A stretch of 64,000 nt of DNA from Polyodon spathula (lineage: Eukaryota > Chordata > Actinopteri > Acipenseriformes > Polyodontidae), in NCBI RefSeq assembly GCF_017654505.1, contig NC_054536.1, positions 7,447,294-7,511,293 of the forward strand. The letters run 5' to 3'. How positions within the stretch are numbered: position 1 is the first letter of the stretch; every line of letters starts with the position of its first letter. The notes below the pieces were generated by a model that worked only from the letters and a program-made list of their open reading frames with translations, was not told the origin of the DNA and made no database searches. Below, piece by piece: positions 1 to 63,244 of the stretch. The translations under genes and the position numbers were made by a program.

Positions 1-380
1 AGCAAGTGACTAGGAGGGTGACAGAGAACAATAAGCAGCAGATGACAGGGAGAATGCAATTCAACAGTGTGAAACTCAAAAGTGCTGACAGAAATGGAGG
101 AAAAAACAGGGGATCGAGAAGTTCCAGGATGGAGAAAGTATTAATTCCATTCCTCGCCTTGTCTTGAGGGGCGGGAAGAGTGGGAGAGGACATAGAGAGA
201 GGAGAGAGCCACTGTGGTAGCAGTGTTCTCAGGGGTGATCCATATTTCTGTAAGATTCAGAAAGTGGAGAGACAGATGAGAGGCGTAGGCAGAGATTAAG
301 TCAGCCTTGTTGCAGGCTGACTGGCAGTTCCAGATGGAGAGAAGGAGGAAGGAGCAGAGGATGGGGGGGGGGGGGGGGGT
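1..380 (-). mobile_element. LINE fragment, APE-type endonuclease N-terminus (decayed)
   Basis: On the minus strand, about 345 down to 145 reads WNCQSACNKADLISAYASHL, then LNLTEIWITPENTAT, ending in a stop. This is the opening of the AP-endonuclease domain of a fish LINE, with an early Asn and the Glu of LTExW. It is a fragment: a 17-G tract (363-379) interrupts it upstream and the rest lies outside the window. The exact LINE clade is not determined. Confidence 0.65.
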
Positions 381-1391
381 TAGAGTGGTGCCGATGAGAG
401 ATTTTGCGAGCGCGAGAGGAAAGGATGACAGATCACGAGAAAGTCATATTGGATAGAGCAGACAAACGGGCAGTTAGGAAGCAGTATCTTTGTATTTTTC
501 ACTTTGCTGAATAAAGCACTGCTGTTCAATTTGTATACAGACATGCATGTACCAAATATTTAATTAATTGAAAGCTGTCCTGAATGTTTCCTCTGGTGAA
601 CTATGGTTTGAAACTACAAGTAACTTTAAAAAGAATGAATTGATTAATAATGTTTCTCTTTGCAGTTGCTGCTATGAGGCACTGTTGCGTGAGGGGGCTT
701 GAAAAGGGGACAGGATAAAATGGATAAATTGGCTGGGAGTAAAAAGGTACATAATAAGTGATCCTCAGCAGTTCACTCCCACTCAAAGGAACAGCCAGTG
801 GAAATTTCACATTGCATTTTGGAGATTGCATGTCTTGGCACTTTGCTACCCAATCAGTGTCATGTGTCACCCATGTCACATTTGTTCTAGACAAAACAAA
901 GTACTGTAAAACCACACTCTTTCCAGTGTTTTGCTCCCGCACTGTAGATGGCTTAGGTTAATCATTGGGTGAACCTTAAAATGTTCTAATTATAGAAACA
1001 TTTATACTTTAAGATCATTCCCTTCTTATATTCCCAGGCAAAACACTTAAAGTAAATATTCAATTTAAAAAATGGTAGTTGTCAGTTCAACATTTTTTAA
1101 AAATCTGACCAATCCAGCTTGTAGCAGTAGTTGGAACAATCTCATTCTTCCTCGCTAACCCCAACCAAAGACATTTTAGAAGCTATTTACAGAGACAGCT
1201 TACCTTTCAGAGTAATTACCTTTTACTGCTACCACCTATAACACACAGAAACCACAATGTTAATTTACCTTATATTAACACTGCCACCAAATATTCTTAA
1301 AAACAAAAGTACTGTATGCTGGCAATGTTGAAGGACAGTGATGAAGACTGAGAAGCCTTCTTGTTCTCAGGGTTGAGGCTGTCAGAATAGA
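381..1391. other. Intergenic, no feature recognised
   Basis: Short open frames on both strands (601-961) have no recognisable motif or splice context. No repeat family is identified. Confidence 0.6.
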
Positions 1392-1515
1392 GTGTGTAAG
1401 AGGAGCTGGCCTGGCGTGTGCAGCGTGTGTATGAGGAGCTGGCCTGATGTGTGCAGCGTGTGTAAGAGGAGCTGGCCTGGCATGTGCAGCGTGTGTATGA
1501 GGAGTTGGCCTGGTC
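1392..1515. repeat. 33-bp minisatellite, about 3.7 copies
   Basis: Units start at 1392, 1425, 1458 and 1491 (the last partial). Each begins GTGTGTA(A/T)GAGGAG(C/T)TGGCCTG and ends near GTGTGCAGC. Because 33 is a multiple of three, both strands show repetitive open frames that are not genes. Confidence 0.9.
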
Positions 1516-1959
1516 TCAGCCTGAGCAAAACCTGCTGGGTAGGCAAACAGAAGACCTTTTCTGCCAGGCAATGGAATGCTCTTGGATGAATAAAGAGGTC
1601 AGTTGTGTGTTCCAGAACTGTTATAAAACAGAAGTCTAGAGAGAGTGAGAGTGACAGAAAATTACATAGGCGATACAGAAATTGCTTGAGAATAATGGTT
1701 ATACATATATATGATTTTTTTTTTTTTTTTTAATGCACCTAAATATGATGACTGCCTTTGGAATATTGGTGCCAGCTGCTACTCCAGGCAGTGTTGAATT
1801 GCAATAGGATCAGACCAGACTTAAAACATTGGCCTACATTGCTTTTTGGGCTGTTGCATTTTATTTATTTTTTTGTAAAAAAAATAATACACCAGTAAGA
1901 TAAGAACATAAATAACAAACAACTGGAAGCTAATTGACTTCAATGCTCGCCTGGTTCCT

Positions 1960-2275
1960 AATAGCTGATTGACCTGTCTAGTTGGTTCTTAAAGGATCCC
2001 CAATCATTCTGTATCAACAGCTTGCTCTGACTCCTTCAGCTTGCTCTGTATCTCATTCCATATACTCACTATTCTCTGTACAAAGCTGACTCCTTCAGCT
2101 TGTCTGTATCTCATTCCATATACTCACTATTCTCTGTACAAAGCTGACTCCTTCAGCTTGCTCTGTATCTCATTCCATATACTCACTACTCTCTGTACAA
2201 AGCTGGCTCCTTTCTAAATGTTATATTCTGTTGGTTTCGCTGGTCCTGGACAGCACTCAGGTCTTGTCTGGATCG
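1960..2275 (-). mobile_element. CR1-like LINE 3' fragment with an internally triplicated 59-bp segment
   Basis: Motifs such as GGTTCTTAAAGGATCCC, CTCATTCCATATACTCAC and TCTCTGTACAAAG resemble the 3' region of CR1-type LINEs on the minus strand. Within it a segment starting TGACTCCTTCAGC is repeated at 2028-2086, 2087-2144 and 2145-2203 (59, 58 and 59 bp). Confidence 0.6.
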
Positions 2276-2487
2276 GGTGTGACACAGTGCTCTCACGGAT
2301 TCTGACTAGTACAGGTGAGATGAGATTGCAAGATCTGTGACTACTCATCCAAAACGGTCTTTCTCTTTATGCAATGGTAAACTGATTGCGTGTTCAAAAC
2401 AACTGTTGTCATGCAGTACATATTGAAATCTAGACATTTGTTGTTTTTTTTTTTCCCTCCATAAATGCATAGAAGCATAAATCTCAG

Positions 2488-2926
2488 TGTAACAGGGTCT
2501 TGCTTCTGGGTGTGTGCATTTGCTGCGGAGTGACAGGCAGGAGATCAAGACAGGGGTTATTTACAATCCCTGAACTAATCTTCTCTGTTCAGTCACAACC
2601 AAACCCCGACTTCTGATCCCGAGTCACTCTCAAGGCGGTCAGGATTACGCAGCCAGGTCTCCATGTCTGGGTAGCATGGACAATCTTTAGCCTGTTGTCC
2701 GTGGCTTTGTAGCAGCCACGAGGTGAACAAACAGGACCTCTTTATACCTGACGCCGTGCTGGAACACACCTACCTGCTGATTATCCCCAGCTGGCAATCA
2801 CACACAGCAGACAGGCTATCCCAGGAGCATCAGGTACTTCATTAAATTAATTACAACAATGTACACAATTATTTACAATATATACACACAAAACCCATTC
2901 ATGTGCAGGGCTCTTGCCCTGCTACA
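2488..2926 (-). mobile_element. Solo LTR (439 bp) with 5-bp target duplication CTCAG
   Basis: The segment starts TGTAAC and ends GCTACA on the + strand, so it has TG...CA ends on the minus strand. CTCAG at 2483-2487 and 2927-2931 is an exact target site duplication. On the minus strand it begins TGTAGCAGGGCAAGAGCCCTGC, a perfect stem-loop. No internal coding region follows, so it is a solo LTR, probably Ty3/Gypsy-like. Confidence 0.8.
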
Positions 2927-2931
2927 CTCAG

Positions 2932-5900
2932 TTTGGATTTTTGTATATGACCAGAAATAAGCATTTCCAAAGAAATCATTGGCACCGGACTTTGAAAAAA
3001 TATATGTAGTGTTTTATTCCCAAAATTGCTGGCTGCATTAGCATCTCAGTAACATACCGGAAATCACATTGATTAATACATAAAAAACATTTCCAACTGG
3101 TTAGGTATGGAAACCATTTATTTTATCGCTATGGTAAGCTGCTTTTTAAATTTTTTTCAGGAATCATTTCAATTCCAATAAAATAGTTAAACTACCGCTT
3201 TGATTTCTTCCAAATAAAAAACACAACTTAGGGGGAATTTTTAAGGTATTTCAATCCTGTTTTACTGCAGCTTTACTGTAGTAGTAAGTCTTCTCATGCT
3301 ACACTGCTAGTACATTTTCTGTTTCCTATATATGCAGAATGAGTGAAAATTAGCCTGAATGTTTTGGGTAAAAATCAGAATTGCAAAATTGCAGTGCAAT
3401 GTAACCAAGCTCCTGTATTACTATATAAAACACCACTTCCATTACATTGCTGTGGTAGGTGCCTGGATCCCTTTGGCAGTGAATTTATATCCCCACCAAA
3501 TAACATAATTACTGTCGTGTTGAGCCATGTTGACCCCTTATCTCTGGACTGTGTATACCTTCTTAAATAAACTAGAATGTGTTCATACAAACCAGACACT
3601 TCCCCGACTTGCTGACGATACTCGTTTAAATTCTCGACAACTGATTGGCTTTCTTCAATAGAAGTTGTAATTAACTAGTGATACTACTGTATCTTTTAAA
3701 CATTTGTGTATCTTTTTCCCCGGTCAGCAATCCAAAATAAATGTGTAGTGGTAAACAGTAAATGTTTGCTGAAAAGCTTTATACTACCTTGATGCAAAAA
3801 TACAAAAAAGAGAAAGCTCTTTTGGATACAGCAATTTCATTGGTTAAAGGTGGGTTATCTTTTTATGTGTGTTTTTGTTTCTATTTATGGCTTGTTTTAA
3901 TATTCATTTTAAAATAGAATTATATTACTAAATGCCACCTAATGTCCACTAGCTTCTTGACACACAGTGAAGGAGAACAGTTCACAGAAGGTGCCACGTC
4001 GGCTGAAGATGACAATCAACTAACTTCTTGGAATCCCTGCTGGTTTTTACTTTCCAGAAAGAACAGGGCAAGATCTCAACGTCTCTCCAAATCGATATCA
4101 GCAACACAAACATCTGAAACAAATAAATCATAAATTCTCATTTTAAGCCAATAAGAAAACGTAAGGCTACTTCAAAGCCCTTAAATGAAATGACTGTGTT
4201 GTTTCAGAGGGTGATTTGGAGTAGAAAGGGTTAAATCTGCCTCATTGTCTGTTAGTGGCATGTAAATGAGTGTTCCCTGGTCTTTTATTGTTGTTTCCAA
4301 GATTGTCAGACATTGAGAAAGTTCTGTTTTAAAATAACCCCAAATTAGCCACGATTGTATTCTATCGCTTAATTAATAATTATAATTAGCCATTTATTTG
4401 ACTTTGCCATCATCTTCCTAACCTTATCTGCTCAAAGCGGATGCATATATTTCTCCATGACTTAACTAACCCATGGGTTTACACTTTAAAACCATATACA
4501 GTAACAATTTTTGGAATAAAATAATAAAGTTTAAAAAACAAAAAGCATTTTGCAGCCAATAAAAACCCTATTATCAGTGCCCTCTTATATAAGAGGTAAA
4601 GAAATGTATTTTACAGTAGGCCTGTAAGTAAGCTATGAAAAGAAAAAAAAAAAAAAAAAAAACACCTGTTAGTTTTAGAAAACTAAAACCAAACAACTAG
4701 ATCATATAATTCTCAAAGTCTAGTAACTCAGCACTCCCAAGCTGTTATGTACATTAACATGGAGTTCTTACTACAGAAAACACTGCTGTAAACTTCCCCT
4801 AGCCACGACGCCTTTAAAAACACAATTGAATCTCAATTAACAAAATACTTTGGAGTGTTTCCACTGTTCTTAAATTTGAACGGTTACACCTCAAATAGCT
4901 TAACAAGGACACGTGCATTGCTTTTATATCCATGCAGTTTAACTTCAACCATCATCTGTCTCTTTCCTCCAGGGGTTCAAAATGACTGATTTCCATGGCC
5001 CTGCATAGTTCATCCTAGACTCACAGATTAAAAATAGCTCCACCCGCTGTGGTGCAGGAGACGAAAAGTCATCAAGAACCCACTTTCTGAATAATAGGCC
5101 ATCTGGGAGAAAGAAGGGATATAAACTCTAGCGAGATCTAGGAAATCACTAGTTTTATTGGCTACAAAATACTGTGTGCTGTCATTCCAGCAAAGTCACA
5201 AGACACCAATGAAGGCTGCCAAACAATGAAAGGCAGCGCTGGTTTACGCAAATTTGTGCAATTCATTTAGCCGAGATAAAAGGAAGTTATTCAAATTGAA
5301 TGAAAACATATCTGTGCTGCAGTAATAAATCATGGTCTGGGGAAACACTTTCTAGAATGCGTACAAATTGAAGTTACCTGCATGTTTGGAGTTGCTTCAT
5401 TTACTGCCAGTGTTGGGTTCTGTTGTTGCTGCACGCTTCATTGAAAGCCACCCACTCAACAACAGGGTATCTTTACAAAGCAAAGCTGATCCATTTCCAT
5501 ATTCCAAATCACAGGGCAAATTAGTCAGCAGTAATTTTCATTTCTGATTTCATTTAGTTTGGGAGAAAGCATGTAATCCAATCCACAAAGTTAAATAGAC
5601 TGATTACTGTGTACCTGCTTGAAGCTTGAAAGCAGAACGCTGAAGATTGTTTTGTAAAGAAATCCTTTGTGCAAGTGGAACTGATCCAGGTTTCCAGTAA
5701 TACACATCATGGACCATTTGCTTAGTTTTGTAAAGTAATATGTACAAAAGAAAACATCCTGTCACGTTGCAGTAAATTGCAGCTCATATGAATAACGGTT
5801 GGATTAAAGCTCTTCACATGAATTATTGTGGAATTTGGTGATTATTTGATTGGAAGAAATATGATTACAGTAATTGAATTTGAATGGTATAGGCATCTGC

Positions 5901-6878
5901 ACATAGTTTAATATGTACATCCTGGTGGCTGTCTTGAGCACCAGACTATAGGCCGTTTGATTTGAGAGTATCCCAGCTGTTAATGGATTTGAGTTGGGAA
6001 GTCTATAGTCTTTGGTAGAAGTAGTGGCAGTCTAAATTTTACAACATGTATTGTGTTTAAACCTTCATATGTTTGGCAGCACAAAAATACAGAAGTGGTG
6101 TCTTGGAGCAGTCTGGTTAAGCTTTTTTTTATCTGTTTCTTTCCTAGCCAATGGGATGTGTCACACCAATAGTGCATTATTGTCTCAAAAGTATGATGCT
6201 TAATTAAACTATGGCAGCTGTGCACTACTACAGGGATCACTTGTCTCGAATCCACATTTCATTGGATGGATGGGTCTTAATAAAGAGTGTTTAGAACTGG
6301 TGTCGGAATAGGAGGAACTTGGAACTTCGCTTTCAGATTGTGATTGGGAGCTTGCATGGCTGCAATGAAATCCTTTGGGGAATGTAAACCAGTTAGCACT
6401 GTCTGCTTTCTATGGTAATGTAATATTGAGCACCAGTATATGTCAGAGTAGAAAAACAATTCTTAGTTTAGATGACCATATTGTAGACTGCTAATGTTTT
6501 GCCCCAGTAAAGTACAGTATGTGGTTTGTTCCAGGATCTTCTGAGAGAGAACGCATACAAATTCAATTTGTTGTAACTTGAACTGAATGAACTTTGGCAA
6601 AAGGTTGGACCTACAGTCCTCCTCCAAGCAGGCTCCTTTTATCCGACCTGAGGTCTACTGCCAGACCACACCCTGATCTTTGAGGAAGTTCATTGGTGGG
6701 TTCCTAAATGTTCTGATTTGTATATAATAATCCAAACAAATGTATTTGCTTTGCAAGCACTAATACACATTTCCAATGTCTGCACAGTTTCATTAATCAA
6801 GGTGTATCCCCTGCTGGAGAAGAGATCCCTTTCTTATTTAATTGTCAGGAGAATTTGAATCATTTAGCATGCACTATT
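2932..6878. other. Intergenic, nothing recognised
   Basis: AT-rich single-copy-looking DNA with a poly-A run at 4643-4662. Frames at 3343-3599, 3942-4133, 5980-6255 and 6277-6459 show no family motif or codon pattern that I can support. Confidence 0.55.
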
Positions 6879-7245
6879 GAGAATATCAGATCCAGGGGGT
6901 TATAGGGGTGTCTGTCACTCACATGTTTACATATGCACAGAGAAGCGCTTATCTAATTATCTTGAAACTTTGACATTGTTTAGTTTAAGTTTATTGAGAA
7001 TATCCAATTCTGTAGAGGGGGAGGTGTTTGCCCATACACCCTTCCATCTGTCTGATACACACTCATTTTTGCAAAACTGCTTATCCAGTTGTCATGAAAC
7101 TTGGTATTAACATTATTTTGCAAAAGTTATTGAGAGTATCTGATTCTGGGGATGTATGGATGTGACTGTTTGTCCATTCATCCGTCAGTGTGTCACACAT
7201 ACACTATTGCACATATCTAATCAAACTGGGATTAAACATGTAATT
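6879..7245. repeat. Degenerate tandem repeat, ~117-136-bp units, about 3 copies
   Basis: GAGAATATC, GAGAATATCC and GAGAGTATC start units at 6879, 6996 and 7132. Each is followed by a TCTG/TCTGT(C)-rich block, then CTAATTATC or TATCCAGTTGTC with ATGAAACTT. Units differ by indels. Confidence 0.65.
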
Positions 7246-9682
7246 GCTAATTCTTATTCTATACCCTTCTATACATACTGTTCGTATAAGTCATGGTCAT
7301 CAGCTTTTCATCATACTGATCGCTTTGATTTTTGTATTTACAGCAGTGGCGGGGGGTGTATGGTACTGACATCATTGTTAATAAACCTGAACACTGCATT
7401 GTGCAGCATGTGGTTGGATTGCAAGTTAACATGCAATACGTTTCACTGTATTTGATTATGAATGGTGATGTGCCTCGTTATACAGGGGCAGGTAGCCTTT
7501 GTGAAGGTGTTAAGAATGCTGCATGGTGTCCAGTTCAAATGTAGTGCTATTGGACCGGATAAAATCATTGTGTGCACTGTACTTTGCATCGCTGTGTATA
7601 ATGATATGGTATCCTGTCCAAACTAGGAAGGATACGCAATTAAAAAAAACCAGATTTGAAGGCCCAAAAGTCATCTCAGGATGTCAGTGGGTTCCAGACA
7701 CACAAAGAGGTCATGATGGGACAGCTGTTTGCAAGCCATTGTCTCTCGTGCAGTCGAAAGGACATCCCTGTCGTACTGGAAACCTATAATAACACGGACC
7801 ACAGTAATGCAAGCTTGCTGACATGCCCATCCACATTATGCTCCCTCTTTAATTTGTAGCCAAAGATGTTCTTTTTCAATTCCGGAGTGCTCTCATGGCT
7901 TTGTCCAGAAATCTTGGCTTGATAATCTTGTTATCTTTTCAATGAGGAGTGGCTGCAACCCTTAATTACAGTGCACATGTGGGCTCCAGTATGTTATGCC
8001 TACACTGAAACCTTAGTCACCAGCAATAAAAGATATTGGAAGATGCAAAGCAATGATTTTACAAAATTGTCTTTTACAATGCCCTGATGCATATTGCCTC
8101 TACGTGCATGCTGTAAATAAATGTTACAACCCGACAAAACAAAAAAATGACAGAATTCACTGTGGGTAAGACCGGGCGTGCATTGTTAGAGTTTCAAGCA
8201 TTAACGGCTTCTTTGATTTTGGCCACTCTATAATGTCTGCTTGTTTCAAACCCGTTCAAGCGTCTGTGGGCTCGAGCCATTATTGCCCGCTTGCGACTGG
8301 GGTTGTGCTGGTTTCCTGCAAATGTTCCCATTCCAGGGACATCTGGGAGACCTGTCAATGAAACGCATAGTGTGCACTTCTTTGGAGTTTCAAAATGAAC
8401 TGTTACATAATGAATATTTAACAATGTTCAATAACGTTAGAAAAAATGAAATAAACGATCAGTGATGTTAAGCGCAATTTTGGAGTAACGATCATCTTGA
8501 CCTATTTAACGGGTATGCATGTTGTGGTAAATAAATCAATTTATTATTATTATTATTATTATTATTAATAAACTGTAATCTGTTCGGAGTACACATTTTA
8601 GTAACACCCATGTAGTATGTTAAACTTGCTTTAGGCTTATTACGAATGTTGCGTTTTAGATTTTTCTCCTGATGCTAGCAAGGAGTAATTACCCCTCACA
8701 TTCAATTGCTGTGCACAAGCTTTTACTGAACTGCAATGATATTAAAATAATCATGTGCGGGGTGAGGAATGGAGCAAAAATGCATGTGGGTGGTACAATC
8801 ATCGATATTTATTTGAACGATTATATTATGAATATAAAAATAGAAAACTATTCAATAGAAAACTCCACGTAACGCTCTGGAGCGCTTTGAGTATTTTGTC
8901 GTTTTATGATGTCTGCAGTCGTGAGTGGTTTTGAATTATAGTGCTCCAGTGTGGAGTTATTTGCATTTTTCACTATATTTGTATACAGGCTTTAAAATTA
9001 TTAAACTTGCTGTGAGCTTGTCTGGAGAATTTTAACTGCCCAGCACCAATGTACCTTTCAGCTCTGCAAGCCCACCCTAAACCACAGAGAGCGGGACTAG
9101 GTGGGCCAAGCCAAGTTAACAGGCTATTTTGTAACGCGTCTTGAATGAGAAAGTCCGAGGTCGTTAGAATTTTTCAGGCAAGCTCACAGATAAGATCAAT
9201 ATAGAGACATCTGATAATAACTAAATATCCAATCAACAGAACCCAGAACCACAGCATCACTAGCACAGGTGCACATTTGTATTTTTCCCATGAGCACAAA
9301 TACATATCCTTTCACAATATGAATGATATTACACAAATAAATAAAAATGCATGTTGACCCATAATACTGTATTTTACATTTCACAATACATAGTACCTTT
9401 AGATATTCTTGAGAAACTCATTTTTTTTATTATCAATTATTAAGTTTTATCTTCATATATAATTCAAAACAAACAACAACATGAAAATGAAGAAACGTCT
9501 TTGAAATGGAATGTATTTAAATACAGTTGCGGTTAACTGTTACAGAAATCACTTTTAAAAATCCCTGCATTCTGTAATATTTTGGGAATTTAAAAACAAA
9601 ATAAAATTTTACTATCTGTTATGCCTGTTTGTCCTGGCTAGTAAGATGTAACTGTAGCAAATTGTACTGAAAGGAAAAAGAA

Positions 9683-9727
<45 letters not shown>

Positions 9728-10705
9728 AGTTTTATGACCGAGGCATATAAATAATAACATGTGTACCAAATGTCAAAGCTGATATTTTGTGATTTATTTC
9801 CAGGCATAATCAAAGACTTTTGAGTTATGAGTAAAATATTTTTACATTTACATTTTTGCCGGCTCATGGTTTCCTTCAAGTTATCCAAGAAAAAGCAGCT
9901 GCAGGACAGCTAGGTTGGAATTAAATAATATGTATGTTTCCTCATGCACACCCTGCCACCGCAGGGTCACCCTGCAGATGAACATACAATTATTATGTTT
10001 TGTTATGTGGCAATTTGGTATACAGTTTCTTTTTGGAATATATCTTCAAATATTCTTTGATTTCATTACAAACTTCTGTCTCTGGTTTGACTCACACCAG
10101 GTTGATTTTTCTTTTATATATCACTATAACAGCAAGTGGCATTGTTTTTCCTAAACAACAACCTACAACAAAACGCTGGCCTGATTTACAGGTTCAAAAC
10201 AGTGTAGTGAATATTTGTTAAACATTTGACCCCTTTTTTTCTCATTCGCGTGCGTTTGCATTTTGCATAACAGTCTGTAGCATGCACTGTAGTTCACAGG
10301 TGACAGAAACAATCTTCAGACCTTAAAGCACTGTTTTTACATGGATAGGTCTGTGTGGCTGCAGTTAGCTGTACCATTTTAGAAGTAATTTGAACTCTGC
10401 AACTATTTAAGAACTGGAACTAATTAAAAAGATCTAATTAAGCAATGATCTGGGTCTGGTTAAGTAATTGAGATAGGCAAGGTATTTTACAATACAATCC
10501 CATCCCTCTCCCAGTCTCTGATACAGGCCATGTTGCCCGTTGTTTGGACACAGCTTCCCAGCCACTACATTATTATTAGAGATATTTCTTGGTGTGAATT
10601 TCAATCATGTTGTTGACTTTAGCTTAAAAATAAGTAATGTTAATTATATAACATTATTTTACTTATGCAATATATTATTTTGAATCTTTTCAAACTACTC
10701 TCTAT
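7246..10705. other. Intergenic, mostly unassigned; two simple repeats
   Basis: It holds a (TTA)n tract at 8541-8569 and a (TG)n tract at 9686-9724. Several short open frames exist without recognisable domains. Confidence 0.55.
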
Positions 10706-10995
10706 AAGAACATAAGAACATAAGAAAGTTTACAAACGAGAGGAGGCCATTCGGCCCATCTTGCTCGTTTGGTTGTTAGTAGCTTATTGATCCCAGAATC
10801 TCATCAAGCAGCTTCTTGAAGGATCCCAGGGTGTCAGCTTCAACAACATTACTGGGGAGTTGATTCCAGACCCTCACAATTCTCTGTGTAAAAAAGTGCC
10901 TCCTATTTTCTGTTCTGGATGCCCCTTTGTCTAATCTCCATTTGTGACCCCTGGTCCTTGTTTCTTTTTTCAGGCTGAAAAAGTCTCTGAAAAGT
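10706..10995 (-). mobile_element. CR1 LINE 3' end, 5'-truncated
   Basis: It starts with TATAAGAACATAAGAACATAAG, the octamer-repeat 3' tail of CR1 on the minus strand. It is then nearly identical to 20312-20590 of the large CR1 copy. Homology stops near 10990 after the block equivalent to FSLKKETR. Confidence 0.9.
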
Positions 10996-11405
10996 CATAT
11001 AACCATCTAGACGAATTGCTGGATTGTTTTAACTAAAAAAAAAAAAAACCCAAAACCTGTCGAGTTACAGATTAAATTTTGGTACAGGGCGCAGATTTTG
11101 ACAAAAAAAACACGCTGTTAACATCTAATGTTTACGTTTTTTTTTTTTAAACAAACAAACTAGCATCTGGTGTATCCGGGTCTGGTATGTTTTTTATTAA
11201 TCAGCTGATTAGTAATCATTGTGAGGGTGCATGCTGCTAGAAACATTTAGAAATTAAACAAGAACCCCTATTTTTTTTACACACACACACACACACAAAA
11301 TACAATTCAAAGCAAGACCCTTGCTATCCTGGATGTACTTGGATCGATTTCCCAATGCTATCCCCATCCACCGTTTTGATCTTTCTGGGAACCCGTTGTT
11401 TGGCG

Positions 11406-11458
11406 GTTTCCTAGCAACAAAGCAAACTATTATTGCGCTTGCATGTTTCTAAGGCAAC
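11406..11458 (+). promoter_or_regulatory. Two tandem X-box-like RFX sites in the ODAD2 promoter
   Basis: GTTTCCTAGCAAC (11406-11418) and GTTTCTAAGGCAAC (11445-11458) resemble the RFX X-box GTNRCC(0-3)RGYAAC. Both keep a perfect 3' half-site (AGCAAC, GGCAAC) and deviate in the 5' half. They start 39 bp apart and lie just 5' of or at the start of exon 1. A forkhead-like TTGTTTGG (11396-11403) sits just before them. RFX and FOXJ1 control of motile-cilia genes is established; action here is inferred from motif and position. No clear TATA box is seen. Confidence 0.7.
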
Positions 11459-11510
11459 AAAGTAACTGTGTTTTGGCGAAACAAGCTGGGAATTTGTTAG
11501 TGACATTAAG
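11459..11510 (+). other. ODAD2: ODAD2 exon 1, 5' untranslated (5' end approximate)
   Basis: A strong donor, AAG|GTAAGT, ends at 11510. No ATG lies between the X-boxes and this donor, and the next acceptor (12311-12312) opens the exon that carries the start codon, so this is the likely noncoding first exon. The transcription start cannot be read from sequence. Confidence 0.6.
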
Positions 11511-11522
11511 GTAAGTTTGTAA

Positions 11523-11554
<32 letters not shown>

Positions 11555-12312
11555 GGACTCTGCTAATATAAAGTATACCTTAAATTAAAAAGTAGTGTTT
11601 TGTAATAGACTTCGTAGAAATACACGACGAGAATCAACATCTGTGTAAACAATAAGTATCGTCGCTGTTTAAGAATACAGTTGCTATAATTTTATATTTA
11701 AATAATATCGTTCAACACCAAACAAACTAGGCAGGATAATTAAAAAAAAAAGTATCTTTGTAAATGCAATTCTGAATTCTCAAATCATAGTACCGGTATA
11801 CATGTATTTTTTGATGTAATTCCAGTTTTAGCATTAATTTGTTCTACTTAATAATATAGTAAGAACACGACGTTGGCGAACCTAAGCTGGACTTGAAATA
11901 TTCTAATTACAGAAAAAGAAAACGAATTTGCTTCATAACATTAATATCGTGGCTGCACATATCTCTCTGTTTTAACAGCAGCCACTGCTTTACATCTGAA
12001 TTCGCTCTACAGATATTCCTTGACAAAATCTTCTACCTCCAACAATTGTAATTTGTGTTTTGAAAACAAGTTTGACTTTGGGATATGGCCTCCAGTTCAA
12101 TGTATTGCAGACCACATTAGTGAAGAGAATACAGCACATAATTAATTTGTTAAGGCCCATGATATTTGCAGTTAGGATTTTAACAGATCAAGGGAATTAT
12201 CCTACAGTCAAGCCTTTCTACAGATCACACAGTGTTATTATTATAATACTTAATAGTATAGTTGAGCCTAAAGGTTTTATCCCTTTTGAATTGTGCTTTT
12301 CTGTACCTGTAG
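11511..12312 (+). other. ODAD2 intron 1
   Basis: It runs from GTAAGT to CTGTAG and contains an (AAT)n tract at 11523-11553. No other feature is seen. Confidence 0.7.
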
Positions 12313-12333
12313 GACCAATCAGAAGCTGCTGTC

Positions 12334-63143
<50,810 letters not shown>

Positions 63144-63148
63144 GTACA

Positions 63149-63149
<1 letters not shown>

Positions 63150-63242
<93 letters not shown>
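63150..63242. repeat. (TA)n microsatellite just after the exon 17 donor
   Basis: About 46 TA units begin seven bases after the exon 17 / intron 17 boundary. Confidence 0.97.

Positions 63243-63244
<2 letters not shown>

Noticed and set aside
1275..1589. Open frames with Ser-Trp-Pro or Ala-His-Thr repeats on both strands
   Set aside because: They come from a 33-bp minisatellite whose unit is a multiple of three; no gene context.
1..11400. Possible 3' exons of an upstream neighbour gene (MPP7 by human synteny)
   Set aside because: No guanylate-kinase or other MPP7-like coding block was found in any frame.
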